Origin: an uncultured Gammaproteobacteria bacterium
Lineage (GTDB): Bacteria > Pseudomonadota > Gammaproteobacteria > DRLM01
Assembly (NCBI GenBank): GCA_947259075.1
Contig: CAMYKQ010000012.1
Coordinates: 1 to 43,504, forward strand
Length of the DNA stretch: 43,504 bases
Reading direction: 5' to 3'
Positions 26,689 to 36,287 of this stretch are shown piece by piece (within the stretch, counting starts at the first letter, position 1; the number at the start of each line of letters is the position of its first letter). The notes beneath the pieces are model-generated. The model made no database searches. It was not told the DNA's origin and was given only the letters and a program-made list of their open reading frames with translations. A program made the position numbers and the translations under genes.

Positions 26689-27645
26689 ATGGCGGCGCCA
26701 CACTATATGGACACGGGAGTCACTCTGAGACAAACCACACCCGAAGCGGTACGCGCCGCCTTCGAACCCATCGCGAATTTGAGCAATGCGGACCATCAAA
26801 GCCTGGAAGCGGTGGTGCGCATCAACACCCTGCTGCAGACCACCCTGGATATTAGGGCACTCATACAACTCTTCGCCGATGAACTGCACCAGCTTGTGTC
26901 CTTTGACGGCTTTCGCTACCGCTGCCATGCCCAGGAACTGGAGATCAATATTGGCAAACCCGCGCGCAACAGCTGCGCCTACCGCTTGATCGTGCGTGAA
27001 GACCTGCTGGGCGAGCTCAAACTCAGCCGCCGCCGCAAATTCACCGTCCACGAGACTCAAGCCATCGAACACCTTTTGTGCGCCTTGATTTACCCCTTGC
27101 GTAACGCCCTTACCTATCTCAACGCCTTACGCGCCGCGCATACAGACCCCCTCACCGGCACCAACAACCGCGGCGCCCTGGATGCCACCTTGGCGCGCGA
27201 GGTCGAAATGGCGCGCCGCCACCACACTCCGCTGTCCTTAATCATCATGGATATCGACCGCTTCAAATCCGTCAACGACACCTATGGTCACAGCGCCGGT
27301 GATGACATCATCAAAACCTTCGCCGAAGTGGTAGGCAACGTCATCCGCAAAACCGATATGTTATTCCGTTACGGCGGCGAGGAGTTCGTCGTCCTCTTGA
27401 GCAACACCACTCGCACGGGCGCCATGCTACTGGCGGAACGCATCCGTTCAGGGATCGAACAAACTCTGGTACGCACTAGCCGCAACAACGTGTCCATCAC
27501 GGTCAGCCTCGGTGTTTCCAGCCTCGCTCCGGGGGACACGCACCAGTCCTTGTTCGAAAAAGCCGACCAAGGGCTCTATGAAGCTAAACACAGCGGGCGT
27601 AATTGCGTGCGTTATTTCACTCAGTCGCCCGTCGAAATTCTCTAA
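26689..27645 (+). CDS. Diguanylate cyclase with putative sensor N-terminus
   Basis: Makes c-di-GMP from two GTP. The 318 residues split into an N-terminal part (about 30-145) resembling a small GAF-like sensor and a GGDEF domain (about 150-310): DPLTGTNNRGALD (153-165), MDIDRFKSVNDTYGHSAGDD, and the active loop RYGGEEF with GGEEF at 229-233. The inhibitory I-site RxxD is intact, R220-K-T-D223, five residues before the loop, so product inhibition is expected. ATG 26689 has AGGAG ten bases upstream. It is divergent from the PilB/GspE-like gene, and a sigma-54 promoter precedes it, so this is probably a regulated, local source of c-di-GMP. Confidence 0.92.
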   Translation: MAAPHYMDTGVTLRQTTPEAVRAAFEPIANLSNADHQSLEAVVRINTLLQTTLDIRALIQLFADELHQLVSFDGFRYRCHAQELEINIGKPARNSCAYRLIVREDLLGELKLSRRRKFTVHETQAIEHLLCALIYPLRNALTYLNALRAAHTDPLTGTNNRGALDATLAREVEMARRHHTPLSLIIMDIDRFKSVNDTYGHSAGDDIIKTFAEVVGNVIRKTDMLFRYGGEEFVVLLSNTTRTGAMLLAERIRSGIEQTLVRTSRNNVSITVSLGVSSLAPGDTHQSLFEKADQGLYEAKHSGRNCVRYFTQSPVEIL

Positions 27646-27731
27646 AATAGAGCTGGCTTAGCGCCCTATTTGCACCCTGACCGCCTCTCGGCGGATAATG
27701 CCGCTTTTTGCTTATAACGCTTGGCGGTGTC

Positions 27732-28772
27732 ATGAATACCAGCTCCGGATCACTCCCCCCCGAATGGGCGCCCCAAAGCGGCGTCATTCTCACTTGGCCG
27801 CATAAACGCAGCGATTGGAAAGATCTGCTGAGTGAAGTCGAACCGGTGTACGCGCAACTGGCCGGCCACATCGCCGCCCGGGAAAAGGTGCTGATTCATT
27901 GCTGGGACGCGGAGCACGCCAAACATGTGGACCGTGTATTGAAAGCGGCCGGCACCTACTTGCCCAACGTCATGCTGCACATGCTGCCCACCAACGACAC
28001 TTGGATCCGCGATTACGGCCCCATCACCGTTCTGCGCGAAGGCAAACCTCTATTGCTGGATTTCATCTTCAACGGCTGGGGCGACAAATTTCCCGCGCCC
28101 TTGGACAATGAGACCACCCAGCGCACGCACCGCGACGACGTCTTCGGCACCACCCCGCTGCTGCCGGTCAATCTCGTGCTCGAAGGCGGCAGTATCGAAG
28201 TCGATGGCCACGGCACCCTGCTCACCACCAGCCAATGCCTGCTCACGCCCACCCGCAATCCCCATCTCGACCGCCGCCAAGTAGAAACCACTTTACGCGG
28301 CCTGCTCGGCACCCCGCGGGTGCTATGGCTGGAACACGGCCATTTGGCGGGCGACGACACCGACAGCCACATCGACACCCTCGCCCGCTTCTGCGACCCG
28401 CGCACCATCACCTACGTCGCCTGCGACGACCCGGGCGACGAACATTACGCCGATCTCAAACTGATGGAAGCGGAGTTGCAAAATTTCCGTGACTACCAAG
28501 GCCAGCCCTATCGCCTCATCCCCTTGCCCTGGCCCGCCGCCAAGCGTGACGCGGACGGACGGCGCCTGCCCGCCAGCTACGCCAATTTTCTCATCATCAA
28601 CGGCGCGGTGCTGGTGCCCACCTATGATGACCCGGCCGATGCCGATGTCTTGCGCCGCCTGCAAGGCGGCTTCCCGGACCGCGAAATCATCGGCGTACCC
28701 TGCCTGCCGCTCATCAAACAAAACGGCAGCCTCCACTGCATCACCATGCAATTGCCCGCCGGCGTCCTGTAG
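27732..28772 (+). CDS. aguA: Agmatine deiminase
   Basis: Porphyromonas-type peptidylarginine deiminase superfamily enzyme; AguA hydrolyses agmatine to N-carbamoylputrescine and ammonia. The 346-residue protein has the family blocks WAPQSGVILTWPH near the N-terminus, NDTWIRDYGPI (near 89-99), EGGSIEVDG, WLEHGHLAGDDTDSHIDTLA and the catalytic cysteine C336 in GSLHCITMQ. ATG 27732 is the natural start (MNTSSGSLPPEWAPQ). It forms a two-gene operon with aguB, 36 bases downstream, so arginine-derived agmatine feeds putrescine synthesis. Confidence 0.93.
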   Translation: MNTSSGSLPPEWAPQSGVILTWPHKRSDWKDLLSEVEPVYAQLAGHIAAREKVLIHCWDAEHAKHVDRVLKAAGTYLPNVMLHMLPTNDTWIRDYGPITVLREGKPLLLDFIFNGWGDKFPAPLDNETTQRTHRDDVFGTTPLLPVNLVLEGGSIEVDGHGTLLTTSQCLLTPTRNPHLDRRQVETTLRGLLGTPRVLWLEHGHLAGDDTDSHIDTLARFCDPRTITYVACDDPGDEHYADLKLMEAELQNFRDYQGQPYRLIPLPWPAAKRDADGRRLPASYANFLIINGAVLVPTYDDPADADVLRRLQGGFPDREIIGVPCLPLIKQNGSLHCITMQLPAGVL

Positions 28773-28808
28773 CCGCATAATTCAAACCAGGCATTCACGG
28801 GGACTCTC

Positions 28809-29702
28809 ATGAAACAGCGCACGCTCACCGCCGGTCTCATCCAGCACGCCTGCACCGCGGACCGCGCCGCCAATCTCGCCGCCTCGATAGACGGCATACG
28901 CGAGGCGGCACGGCAAGGCGCCCGCTTGGTGCTGCTGCAAGAGCTGCACACCGGCCCGTATTTTTGCCAGCACGAAGACACTGATTTTTTCGACCTCGCC
29001 GAGCCCATACCCGGCCCCAGCACCGAACAACTGGCCGCCGTGGCGCGCGAATGCGGCGTGGTCATCGTCGCCTCGCTGTTCGAGCGCCGCGCCCCGGGCT
29101 TGTATCACAACACCGCCGTGGTGCTCGATGCCGATGGCCGCCTCGCGGGCAAATACCGCAAGATGCACATTCCCGACGACCCGGGTTATTACGAGAAATT
29201 CTATTTCACCCCCGGCGATCTCGGTTTCGAACCCATCGACACCGCGGTGGGCCGCCTCGGGGTGCTGGTGTGCTGGGACCAATGGTTCCCCGAGGCCGCG
29301 CGGCTGATGGCCTTGGCCGGCGCCGACCTGCTGCTCTACCCCACCGCCATCGGCTGGAACCCGCCCGACGAAGCGGCGGAAAAGGCGCGCCAGCGCGAGG
29401 CCTGGATCACCATCCAGCGCGCCCACGCCATTGCCAATGGCCTGCCGGTGCTGGTGTGCAACCGGGTGGGTTTCGAACCCGACCCCTCGGCGCAGACCGA
29501 GGGTATCCAGTTTTGGGGCAATAGTTTCGCCGCCGGACCGCAAGGCGAGCTGCTGGCCAGCGCCACTGAAGAGGCGGCGGTACTCATCGCGCGCATCGAT
29601 CTCGCCCGCAGCGAGGATGTGCGGCGCATCTGGCCCTATCTGCGCGACCGCCGCATCGACGCCTATCAGCCGCTCACCCTGCGCTACCGTGATCCCCGCT
29701 AA
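28809..29702 (+). CDS. aguB: N-carbamoylputrescine amidohydrolase
   Basis: Nitrilase-superfamily amidase; AguB splits N-carbamoylputrescine into putrescine, CO2 and ammonia. The Glu-Lys-Cys catalytic triad is visible: E45 (LLQELHTGPYF), K118 (YRKMHIPDDPGYYEK) and C155 (VLVCWDQWFPEAARL). The 297-residue length and the sequence around the cysteine agree with AguB. Its partner aguA lies 36 bases upstream, so both are probably made from one message. Confidence 0.94.
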   Translation: MKQRTLTAGLIQHACTADRAANLAASIDGIREAARQGARLVLLQELHTGPYFCQHEDTDFFDLAEPIPGPSTEQLAAVARECGVVIVASLFERRAPGLYHNTAVVLDADGRLAGKYRKMHIPDDPGYYEKFYFTPGDLGFEPIDTAVGRLGVLVCWDQWFPEAARLMALAGADLLLYPTAIGWNPPDEAAEKARQREAWITIQRAHAIANGLPVLVCNRVGFEPDPSAQTEGIQFWGNSFAAGPQGELLASATEEAAVLIARIDLARSEDVRRIWPYLRDRRIDAYQPLTLRYRDPR

Positions 29703-29784
29703 TTAAATTCCGCCGAGTTGCCGCGGCGCGCTCACGCGGCGTTATACTCTTCGTTAAGTCCATTGCCGCCTTACAGGAAAAGTC

Positions 29785-30906
29785 ATGATCGTCATTTTGG
29801 AATCCAACATCGACAAAACCGGCGAACGCTATACCACGCTGATGAACCGCCTCTCCAACCTGCCCAATGTGCAGGTGCGGGTGCACGAAGAAGTGGGGGC
29901 GCAGCATGTCCTGACCGAACTCTATCTGATCGGTGATACCGCCTCCTTAGCCATCGACGAAATCCAGAGCTTACCCGGCGTGGAACGCGTGGTGCGAGTC
30001 TCCGGCGCCTATCGCGTGCTCGGCCGCCACAAGAACGACACCCGTTCCAGCCACTTTGAATACAACGGCGTGAGCTTCAGTCAAGACAATCTCAACATCT
30101 TCGCCGGCCTGTGCGCGGTGGACAACCGCGAACACGTCGAGGCCATGATGCGCGCCTTGCGGGAACACGGCCTGGTCTGCACCCGCATGGGCGCTTACAA
30201 ACCCCGCACCAATCCCTATTCCTTCCAAGGTCACGGCAAGTCCTGCCTGCCCTATGTGTTCGAGCTCGCGGGCAAATACGGCATCAAAGTGATCGCCATG
30301 GAAGTGACCTCGGAACACCATGTGCACGAGATCAATGAGGCGCTGGAACAGACCGGGCGGCCCACCGGCATCTTGCTGCAAATCGGCACGCGCAACACCC
30401 AGAATTTCGAATTGCTCAAAGCCGTCGGCCGCCAACAGGAATTCCCCGCCCTGCTCAAGCGCGGCTTCGGCATCACCTTGGAAGAATCCCTCAACGCGGC
30501 GGAATACCTCGCCAGCGAGGGCAATCGCAAAGTGGTGTTCTGCCTGCGCGGCATGAAAACCAATATGGGCGACCCTCACCGCAATCTAGTGGATTTCGCC
30601 CATGTTCCCGTGGTCAAGCGCCTCACGCGCATGCCAGTGTGCATCGACCCGTCCCACTCGGTGGGCACGCGCGACCGCTCATCCGACGGTATCCTCGACC
30701 TGCAGCACGTCATCGCCCAAGGTGTCGTCGCCGGCGCCAATATGATCCTGGTCGACTTTCACCCCGCGCCGGAAAAGGCCTTGGTCGATGGCCCGCAAGC
30801 CTTGCGCATGCCGGAATTGCCCTATTTCCTGGAAGACATCCGCATCGCGCGCAAGGCCTATGAAGAACGCGTGGCCCTGCTCAAACAATATGAGAACAAA
30901 CTCTGA
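29785..30906 (+). CDS. aroF: Type I-beta DAHP synthase with regulatory domain
   Basis: 3-deoxy-7-phosphoheptulonate synthase, first step of the shikimate pathway (PEP plus erythrose-4-phosphate). Of 373 residues, the first ~80 form a ferredoxin-like regulatory domain seen in the Thermotoga-type enzyme; the TIM barrel follows with KPRTNPYSFQG (139-149), QIGTRNTQN, CLRGMKTN, IDPSHSVGTRD and VDFHPAPEKALVDGPQ. This is the I-beta class, unlike the E. coli AroFGH enzymes. It stands about 80 bases after aguB and could be its own unit. The symbol is only a generic label. Confidence 0.92.
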   Translation: MIVILESNIDKTGERYTTLMNRLSNLPNVQVRVHEEVGAQHVLTELYLIGDTASLAIDEIQSLPGVERVVRVSGAYRVLGRHKNDTRSSHFEYNGVSFSQDNLNIFAGLCAVDNREHVEAMMRALREHGLVCTRMGAYKPRTNPYSFQGHGKSCLPYVFELAGKYGIKVIAMEVTSEHHVHEINEALEQTGRPTGILLQIGTRNTQNFELLKAVGRQQEFPALLKRGFGITLEESLNAAEYLASEGNRKVVFCLRGMKTNMGDPHRNLVDFAHVPVVKRLTRMPVCIDPSHSVGTRDRSSDGILDLQHVIAQGVVAGANMILVDFHPAPEKALVDGPQALRMPELPYFLEDIRIARKAYEERVALLKQYENKL

Positions 30907-30944
30907 GCTCCACTCACTGCTTACGGCGCTAAACCAATTCCGCG

Positions 30945-30980
30945 GCGGATGATCTATATTTATAGCTATAGATCATCCGC
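30945..30980. promoter_or_regulatory. Perfect 14-bp inverted repeat before the DUF2892 gene
   Basis: GCGGATGATCTATA-TTTATAGC-TATAGATCATCCGC: two perfect 14-base arms with an eight-base loop. It lies 39 bases after aroF and 39 before the DUF2892 start. No T run follows on either strand, so a terminator is unlikely; its position fits an operator, perhaps for the Crp/Fnr regulator encoded just downstream, although it lacks the standard TTGAT-N4-ATCAA pattern. Confidence 0.5.
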
Positions 30981-31018
30981 TGGCATCATCCCGACACCGC
31001 AATCGTGAGGGCTAATTT

Positions 31019-31219
31019 ATGCGCAATGTAGGCAACATCGACCGTCTTCTCCGCCTGCTTGCAGGCCTTGGGCTTATCAGCCTGGTTTTTGTAGGGCCGC
31101 AAACACCGTGGGCGTGGCTGGGCATCATCCTGGTGATAACAGCCGTCGTCGGCTGGTGCCCTATTTATAAAATCATCGGGGCGAACACCTGCCCAGTTGA
31201 CAACAGCAAAACAAAATAA
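31019..31219 (+). CDS. DUF2892 (YgaP-type) small membrane protein
   Basis: A 66-residue inner-membrane protein with two hydrophobic segments (LLAGLGLISLVFVGP and GIILVITAVVGWCPIYKI). It opens NVGNIDRLLRLL and carries GWCPIYKIIGANTC, both typical of DUF2892/YgaP_TM proteins, which are often paired with rhodanese sulfurtransferases or regulators. GAGGG precedes ATG 31019. The two C-terminal cysteines may matter for sulfur chemistry. A Crp/Fnr regulator follows, about 150 bases downstream. Confidence 0.85.
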   Translation: MRNVGNIDRLLRLLAGLGLISLVFVGPQTPWAWLGIILVITAVVGWCPIYKIIGANTCPVDNSKTK

Positions 31220-31371
31220 ACATTTCAGTAACCCAGCGCGTTTAATGTGCTGCGAGGATGAAAAAACCGTTGAAGGCGGTTCCGCGCAGTCAATCATATA
31301 AATCGCGTTCCACATGTCATCACTTAAGGCGCGGGGCGGGTCAATAAGCGGTACGCAATGATGGAGTTGCA

Positions 31372-32055
31372 ATGAAAACAATCGACGCATCTCTGAATTG
31401 GCTGAGTCAATTTCCGCCGCTTGCCGCGATCGACGATGCTATTAGTCGAAAATTGCTTGCTGCCGCGCATAATATACACATCAAGAAAAACGCCCGCGTT
31501 TTTCAAGAAGGCATGCCCTGCGAACGCTACCTGCTCGTACTCACGGGCTCCATTCGTGTTCAAAAAGTCACGCCGGGCGGACATGAAATCGTCCTCTATC
31601 ACATCGGCCCGGGACAGGCGTGCGAATTGACTACCGCCTGCATCATCGGCGGGCATAACTACCCCGCCGAAGCCATAGCCGAGACCGCGGTACAGGCCGT
31701 CTCCATCGCGCGCGACGATTTCAATCACTTACTCAGCCACTGCCCGCCCTTCCGCGCGCTGGTCTATCAGCATGTGGAACGCGGGCTCACCGACCTGGTC
31801 ACCCTTGTTGAACAAGTCGCGTTCGGCCACATGGACGCCCGCCTCGCGCAGTGCCTGCTGAAACAAGAAAATAATGAAAATAAAGTGGCGATGACGCATC
31901 AAGAACTCGCGGCGGAACTCGGTTCCGCGCGCGAAGTGGTCAGCCGGTTATTAAAAGAATTCGAGCGCCACGGCTGGGTGAAACTGCATCGCGGGCATAT
32001 CGACATCATCAACACAGAGGCGTTAAAGCGGCTCTCCAATAAAACTTTTGAGTAA
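31372..32055 (+). CDS. Crp/Fnr-family transcriptional regulator
   Basis: A 227-residue cyclic-nucleotide-binding-fold regulator. The N-terminal half is a beta-roll (FQEGMPCERYLLVLTGSIRV), and the C-terminal helix-turn-helix (MTHQELAAELGSAREVVSRLLKEF, 174-197) has the arginine of the recognition helix. It does not have the FNR iron-sulfur cysteines at the N-terminus; instead C84 and C90 (QACELTTAC) are conserved in a subgroup of regulators I associate with DUF2892 genes, suggesting redox or sulfur sensing (inference). GGAG before ATG 31372 supports the start. It is convergent with truD. Confidence 0.88.
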   Translation: MKTIDASLNWLSQFPPLAAIDDAISRKLLAAAHNIHIKKNARVFQEGMPCERYLLVLTGSIRVQKVTPGGHEIVLYHIGPGQACELTTACIIGGHNYPAEAIAETAVQAVSIARDDFNHLLSHCPPFRALVYQHVERGLTDLVTLVEQVAFGHMDARLAQCLLKQENNENKVAMTHQELAAELGSAREVVSRLLKEFERHGWVKLHRGHIDIINTEALKRLSNKTFE

Positions 32056-32069
32056 GCGCTCTTAAGACA

Positions 32070-33101
32070 TCAGCCCTCAGCGGCGGGACAATTCACCAAT
32101 TCGCGCAACACCACGGTGGCATAACAACCGGCGGGCAATTCAAAGCCCACGCGCAAGACGTCATCCGCGTCACGCGACCATTCAACACCACGCGGCAGCA
32201 AGCGTAATGACCGCCGCTCCATGTCCAAACCACCGCGCACCAAGGCTTCGCGGTCCTCGTCGTAATCGGCGAGCACGGCGTCCTCCACGCTCCGCGCCGC
32301 GCCGCGCGCGGGTGATTCTCCCCGTCCCCACAAGGGCCCGCTGGGATGAATATCCTGCTCCGCAAGACGGCGCAGCAGGGTTTCATCCACGGTCTCGGCG
32401 ACGAAGAAGCTGCGCGAACCGGCCAGCAGCATCACCTCGCCGGCGAGGGCGCTGCGCCACGAGTCCTGCGCCACTCGCCGCGCCAACACCGCATTGAATA
32501 GATAGGAACGCAGGGCCGAGAGGTAAATACCGCGCTCGAAACGATCACGCACCTGCAGCTCACCCGCCAGCATCCGCCGTGCGCGCGCAACGTTGTCATG
32601 ACCGAAGCGCTGCTCACCGAAATAATTGGGCACGCCTTCATCAATGATTTTTTGCAAACGCGCGGGTAAGGCGGCCCAATCACCATGCACTTCACGCAGC
32701 ACGATGGAAAAACGATTGCCCGTCAAGGCGCCGCGGCGCAATTTACGCTGATGCCGTTGGGCCGCCAGCACCGTCAGTTGTTCGTTATTAAGCGCAGACC
32801 AATCGGGTTCGGGCTTGCCCGCCAAGGGCACGGAAAACCATTGACTGGTCACCGCGTGACGATCTTTCAGACCCGCATAACCCACATCACGCGATGCCGC
32901 GCCCGCGTGGCGGGCGAGGATGCGCGCCACATCGGGCGTGTTCATGCCGCGTTTGCGTACTTGCACCAAGACATGATCGCCGGTGCCCGACGCCTCAAAA
33001 CCTAGCGCCTCATCGACTAAAAAATCCTCCGGCCGCGCACGTAATACGCCCGTAAGCGGCGGCGCGCCATGGGCATGCGGCAAATCGTAAACCGTGCTCA
33101 T
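32070..33101 (-). CDS. truD: tRNA pseudouridine(13) synthase TruD
   Basis: Modifies U13 in tRNA-Glu. The 343-residue protein contains the catalytic region GLKDRHAVTSQWFSV, where the aspartate is the nucleophile, followed by NRFSIVLREV, PNYFGEQRFG and LSALRSYLFN, all TruD-typical. ATG 33101 is the proper start; the longer frame reaching 33305 overlaps ispF and is spurious. It stands 25 bases after the ispF stop on the same strand. The surE-pcm pair that usually follows truD in Gammaproteobacteria is missing, replaced by convergent Crp/Fnr. Confidence 0.93.
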   Translation of the reverse strand: MSTVYDLPHAHGAPPLTGVLRARPEDFLVDEALGFEASGTGDHVLVQVRKRGMNTPDVARILARHAGAASRDVGYAGLKDRHAVTSQWFSVPLAGKPEPDWSALNNEQLTVLAAQRHQRKLRRGALTGNRFSIVLREVHGDWAALPARLQKIIDEGVPNYFGEQRFGHDNVARARRMLAGELQVRDRFERGIYLSALRSYLFNAVLARRVAQDSWRSALAGEVMLLAGSRSFFVAETVDETLLRRLAEQDIHPSGPLWGRGESPARGAARSVEDAVLADYDEDREALVRGGLDMERRSLRLLPRGVEWSRDADDVLRVGFELPAGCYATVVLRELVNCPAAEG

Positions 33102-33126
33102 CGTGAATACAAAACGGCGGCGGGCA

Positions 33127-33600
33127 TTATCGCGGCACGAGCAAGACCACCGCATGCGCGGCGATGCCCTCAACGCGCCCGGTGAAACCCATACCCTCGG
33201 TGGTGGTGGCCTTGATATTGACTTGACCTGCGTCGCCCCCAAGATCGGCGGCCAGCAATTCGCGCATCGCGGGAATGAAGGCCGCGAGTTTGGGTTGTTG
33301 CGCAATCACCGTGACGTCGGCATTGCCGATGCGCAGACCCTGTCCGCCTAGCAAAGCCACTACCTTGCGCAACAAAATCCGGCTGTCGATATTTTCAAAA
33401 TCTTTACTGCTATCGGGAAAGTGACGGCCAATATCACCCAAACCCGCCGCGCCCAGCAAGGCGTCGCACAAGGCATGGATCAACACGTCGCCGTCGGAAT
33501 GGGCGAGCAATCCTTGCTCGTGCGGAATGGTGACGCCGCCTAAAATCAACGGCCGTCCAGGGCCGAAACGATGGGCATCGTAACCGTGACCGATACGCAT
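33127..33600 (-). CDS. ispF: 2-C-methyl-D-erythritol 2,4-cyclodiphosphate synthase
   Basis: MEP-pathway enzyme that forms the cyclic diphosphate en route to isoprenoids, and so supplies the precursors of squalene made by hpnCDE. The 157 residues start [12 protein letters not shown] (metal ligands D8, H10) and have [19 protein letters not shown] and [10 protein letters not shown]. Trimeric zinc enzyme. Its ATG (33600) shares the A of the ispD stop codon, TGATG, so ispF is translationally coupled to ispD. Confidence 0.95.
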   Translation of the reverse strand: MRIGHGYDAHRFGPGRPLILGGVTIPHEQGLLAHSDGDVLIHALCDALLGAAGLGDIGRHFPDSSKDFENIDSRILLRKVVALLGGQGLRIGNADVTVIAQQPKLAAFIPAMRELLAADLGGDAGQVNIKATTTEGMGFTGRVEGIAAHAVVLLVPR

Positions 33601-34322
33601 CACGCGCACTCCTGTTGTTGTAAATACAATTGCGCCAAGACCAGGTCCTGCGGACGGGTAATCTTGATGTTATCGCCGTGACCTTCCACCATGCGCGGCG
33701 CATGCCCCGCCGCCTCCACCGCCTGCGCCTCATCGGTGACCAGCACGCCCTGACTCAAGGCCGCCTCCAAGGCATCGCGCAACACGCCGAGACGGAACAT
33801 CTGCGGCGTGAGCGCGCGCCACAAACCTTCACGCTCCACGGTCGCGATCACATTACCCTCGCGATCGCTGCGTTTCATGGTATCGGCCACCGGCAAGCCC
33901 AACAGTCCACCGGCGGGATGATCGCGCAATGCCTCAATGAGACGGGTGATATCCTCAGCGCGAATGCAGGGCCGGGCCGCGTCGTGCACCAGCACCCAAT
34001 CATCATCCGCGGCGTGCTCCGCGAGGGTGTTCAAACCATTCAAGACCGAATGACACCGTTCGGCGCCGCCCAAACTCAACAATACATTTTTTTGCCGCGG
34101 CAGATTCAAACGCTGAAAAAACTCATCCCCGGGCGCGATCACCACCACCACCCCATGAATCAGCGGGTGGCGCGCGATGCGGCTCAGCGTATGTTCCAAA
34201 ACCGTTTTGCCGGATAACATGAGATATTGTTTCGGCACGGCGGCGCCCATGCGGCTGCCCACACCCGCGGCGGGGATCACCGCCCAATAACGAGAATGCG
34301 TGGATAAATGAGATGGCATCAC
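33600..34322 (-). CDS. ispD: MEP cytidylyltransferase
   Basis: Transfers CMP from CTP to methylerythritol phosphate. The nucleotide-binding signature is [20 protein letters not shown] at 13-32, with [11 protein letters not shown] and [12 protein letters not shown] further on. 240 residues, normal. It opens a coupled pair with ispF by a one-base stop/start overlap and lies about 50 bases after ftsB. Confidence 0.95.
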   Translation of the reverse strand: MMPSHLSTHSRYWAVIPAAGVGSRMGAAVPKQYLMLSGKTVLEHTLSRIARHPLIHGVVVVIAPGDEFFQRLNLPRQKNVLLSLGGAERCHSVLNGLNTLAEHAADDDWVLVHDAARPCIRAEDITRLIEALRDHPAGGLLGLPVADTMKRSDREGNVIATVEREGLWRALTPQMFRLGVLRDALEAALSQGVLVTDEAQAVEAAGHAPRMVEGHGDNIKITRPQDLVLAQLYLQQQECA

Positions 34323-34372
34323 GGATCAGCCTAGCGTGGCGGACACGGACGACGCCGCTGTGCGGTGCGATA

Positions 34373-34645
34373 TCAACGGTCGATGACCCGGAAAAAACTC
34401 TCGTCGTGTTTGGTCATACCCAGTTCGAGGCGGGCGCGCTCTTCCACCGCATCCATCCCGTGCTTGAGGTCTTTCACCTCCGCTTCCAAGGCGAGATTAC
34501 GCTCCTTCAGCGAGGTGTTTTCTTTTTGCTGGACGGTGATAGCCTGATGCAGCTGATACACCTCCGCGAAACTACCGCCGCCAACCCACAGCTTGTACTG
34601 CAATAGCAGCAGCAAGACGCTGAGTGTGATGATAATCCCCTTCAT
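34373..34645 (-). CDS. ftsB: Cell division protein FtsB
   Basis: Bitopic inner-membrane divisome protein of the FtsQLB complex, which controls septal peptidoglycan synthesis. The 90-residue protein has one N-terminal membrane helix (IIITLSVLLLLLQYKLWVGG), a periplasmic coiled coil (about 28-62) and the tail EERARLELGMTKHDESFFRVI, the FtsB C-terminal signature. It lies between eno and ispD, the usual gammaproteobacterial place. Its ribosome binding site overlaps a strong hairpin. Confidence 0.94.
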   Translation of the reverse strand: MKGIIITLSVLLLLLQYKLWVGGGSFAEVYQLHQAITVQQKENTSLKERNLALEAEVKDLKHGMDAVEERARLELGMTKHDESFFRVIDR

Positions 34646-34659
34646 TGCGGCGGCGGCCT

Positions 34660-34693
34660 CCCCGGGTTCGCGTCACTTTAACGCGACCCGGGG
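34660..34693 (-). promoter_or_regulatory. Hairpin covering the ftsB Shine-Dalgarno
   Basis: Read on the minus strand, CCCCGGGTCGCGT pairs with ACGCGAACCCGGGG (one unpaired base) across a seven-base loop. The last Gs of the stem belong to GGGGAGG, which lies 11 bases before the ftsB ATG. No T run follows, so it is not a terminator. Confidence 0.6.
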
Positions 34694-34711
34694 CCGGCAT
34701 CAAGCGTCGGC

Positions 34712-36010
<1,299 letters not shown>

Positions 36011-36287
36011 CTAATTTGCAATCAATAAACACGGAACTCGCGTGCGAACGCGGCGCCCCAAAATATGGCGTGATGTTTTAGGCTCGCGCGGAAATGCGGC
36101 AGCAAGCCTCACATAGGGCTGCGCTGCAGCTGCGCCGCCGCCCGCGCGAAATGTGCTCATACACGCAGTCAAACGCTTCACGGCCCACGGAATGGTTTGC
36201 AAAATATCAGCCAAAACCCGGCGCCGCGCCACCAGGCTGCACGCCATCAATGCACACAGCACGGCGCAACGGGCATCACCCTGAACT

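Noticed and set aside
33102..33305. N-terminal extension of TruD
   Set aside because: The extra 68 residues are antisense-frame overlap with ispF and have no TruD similarity; the true start is ATG 33101.
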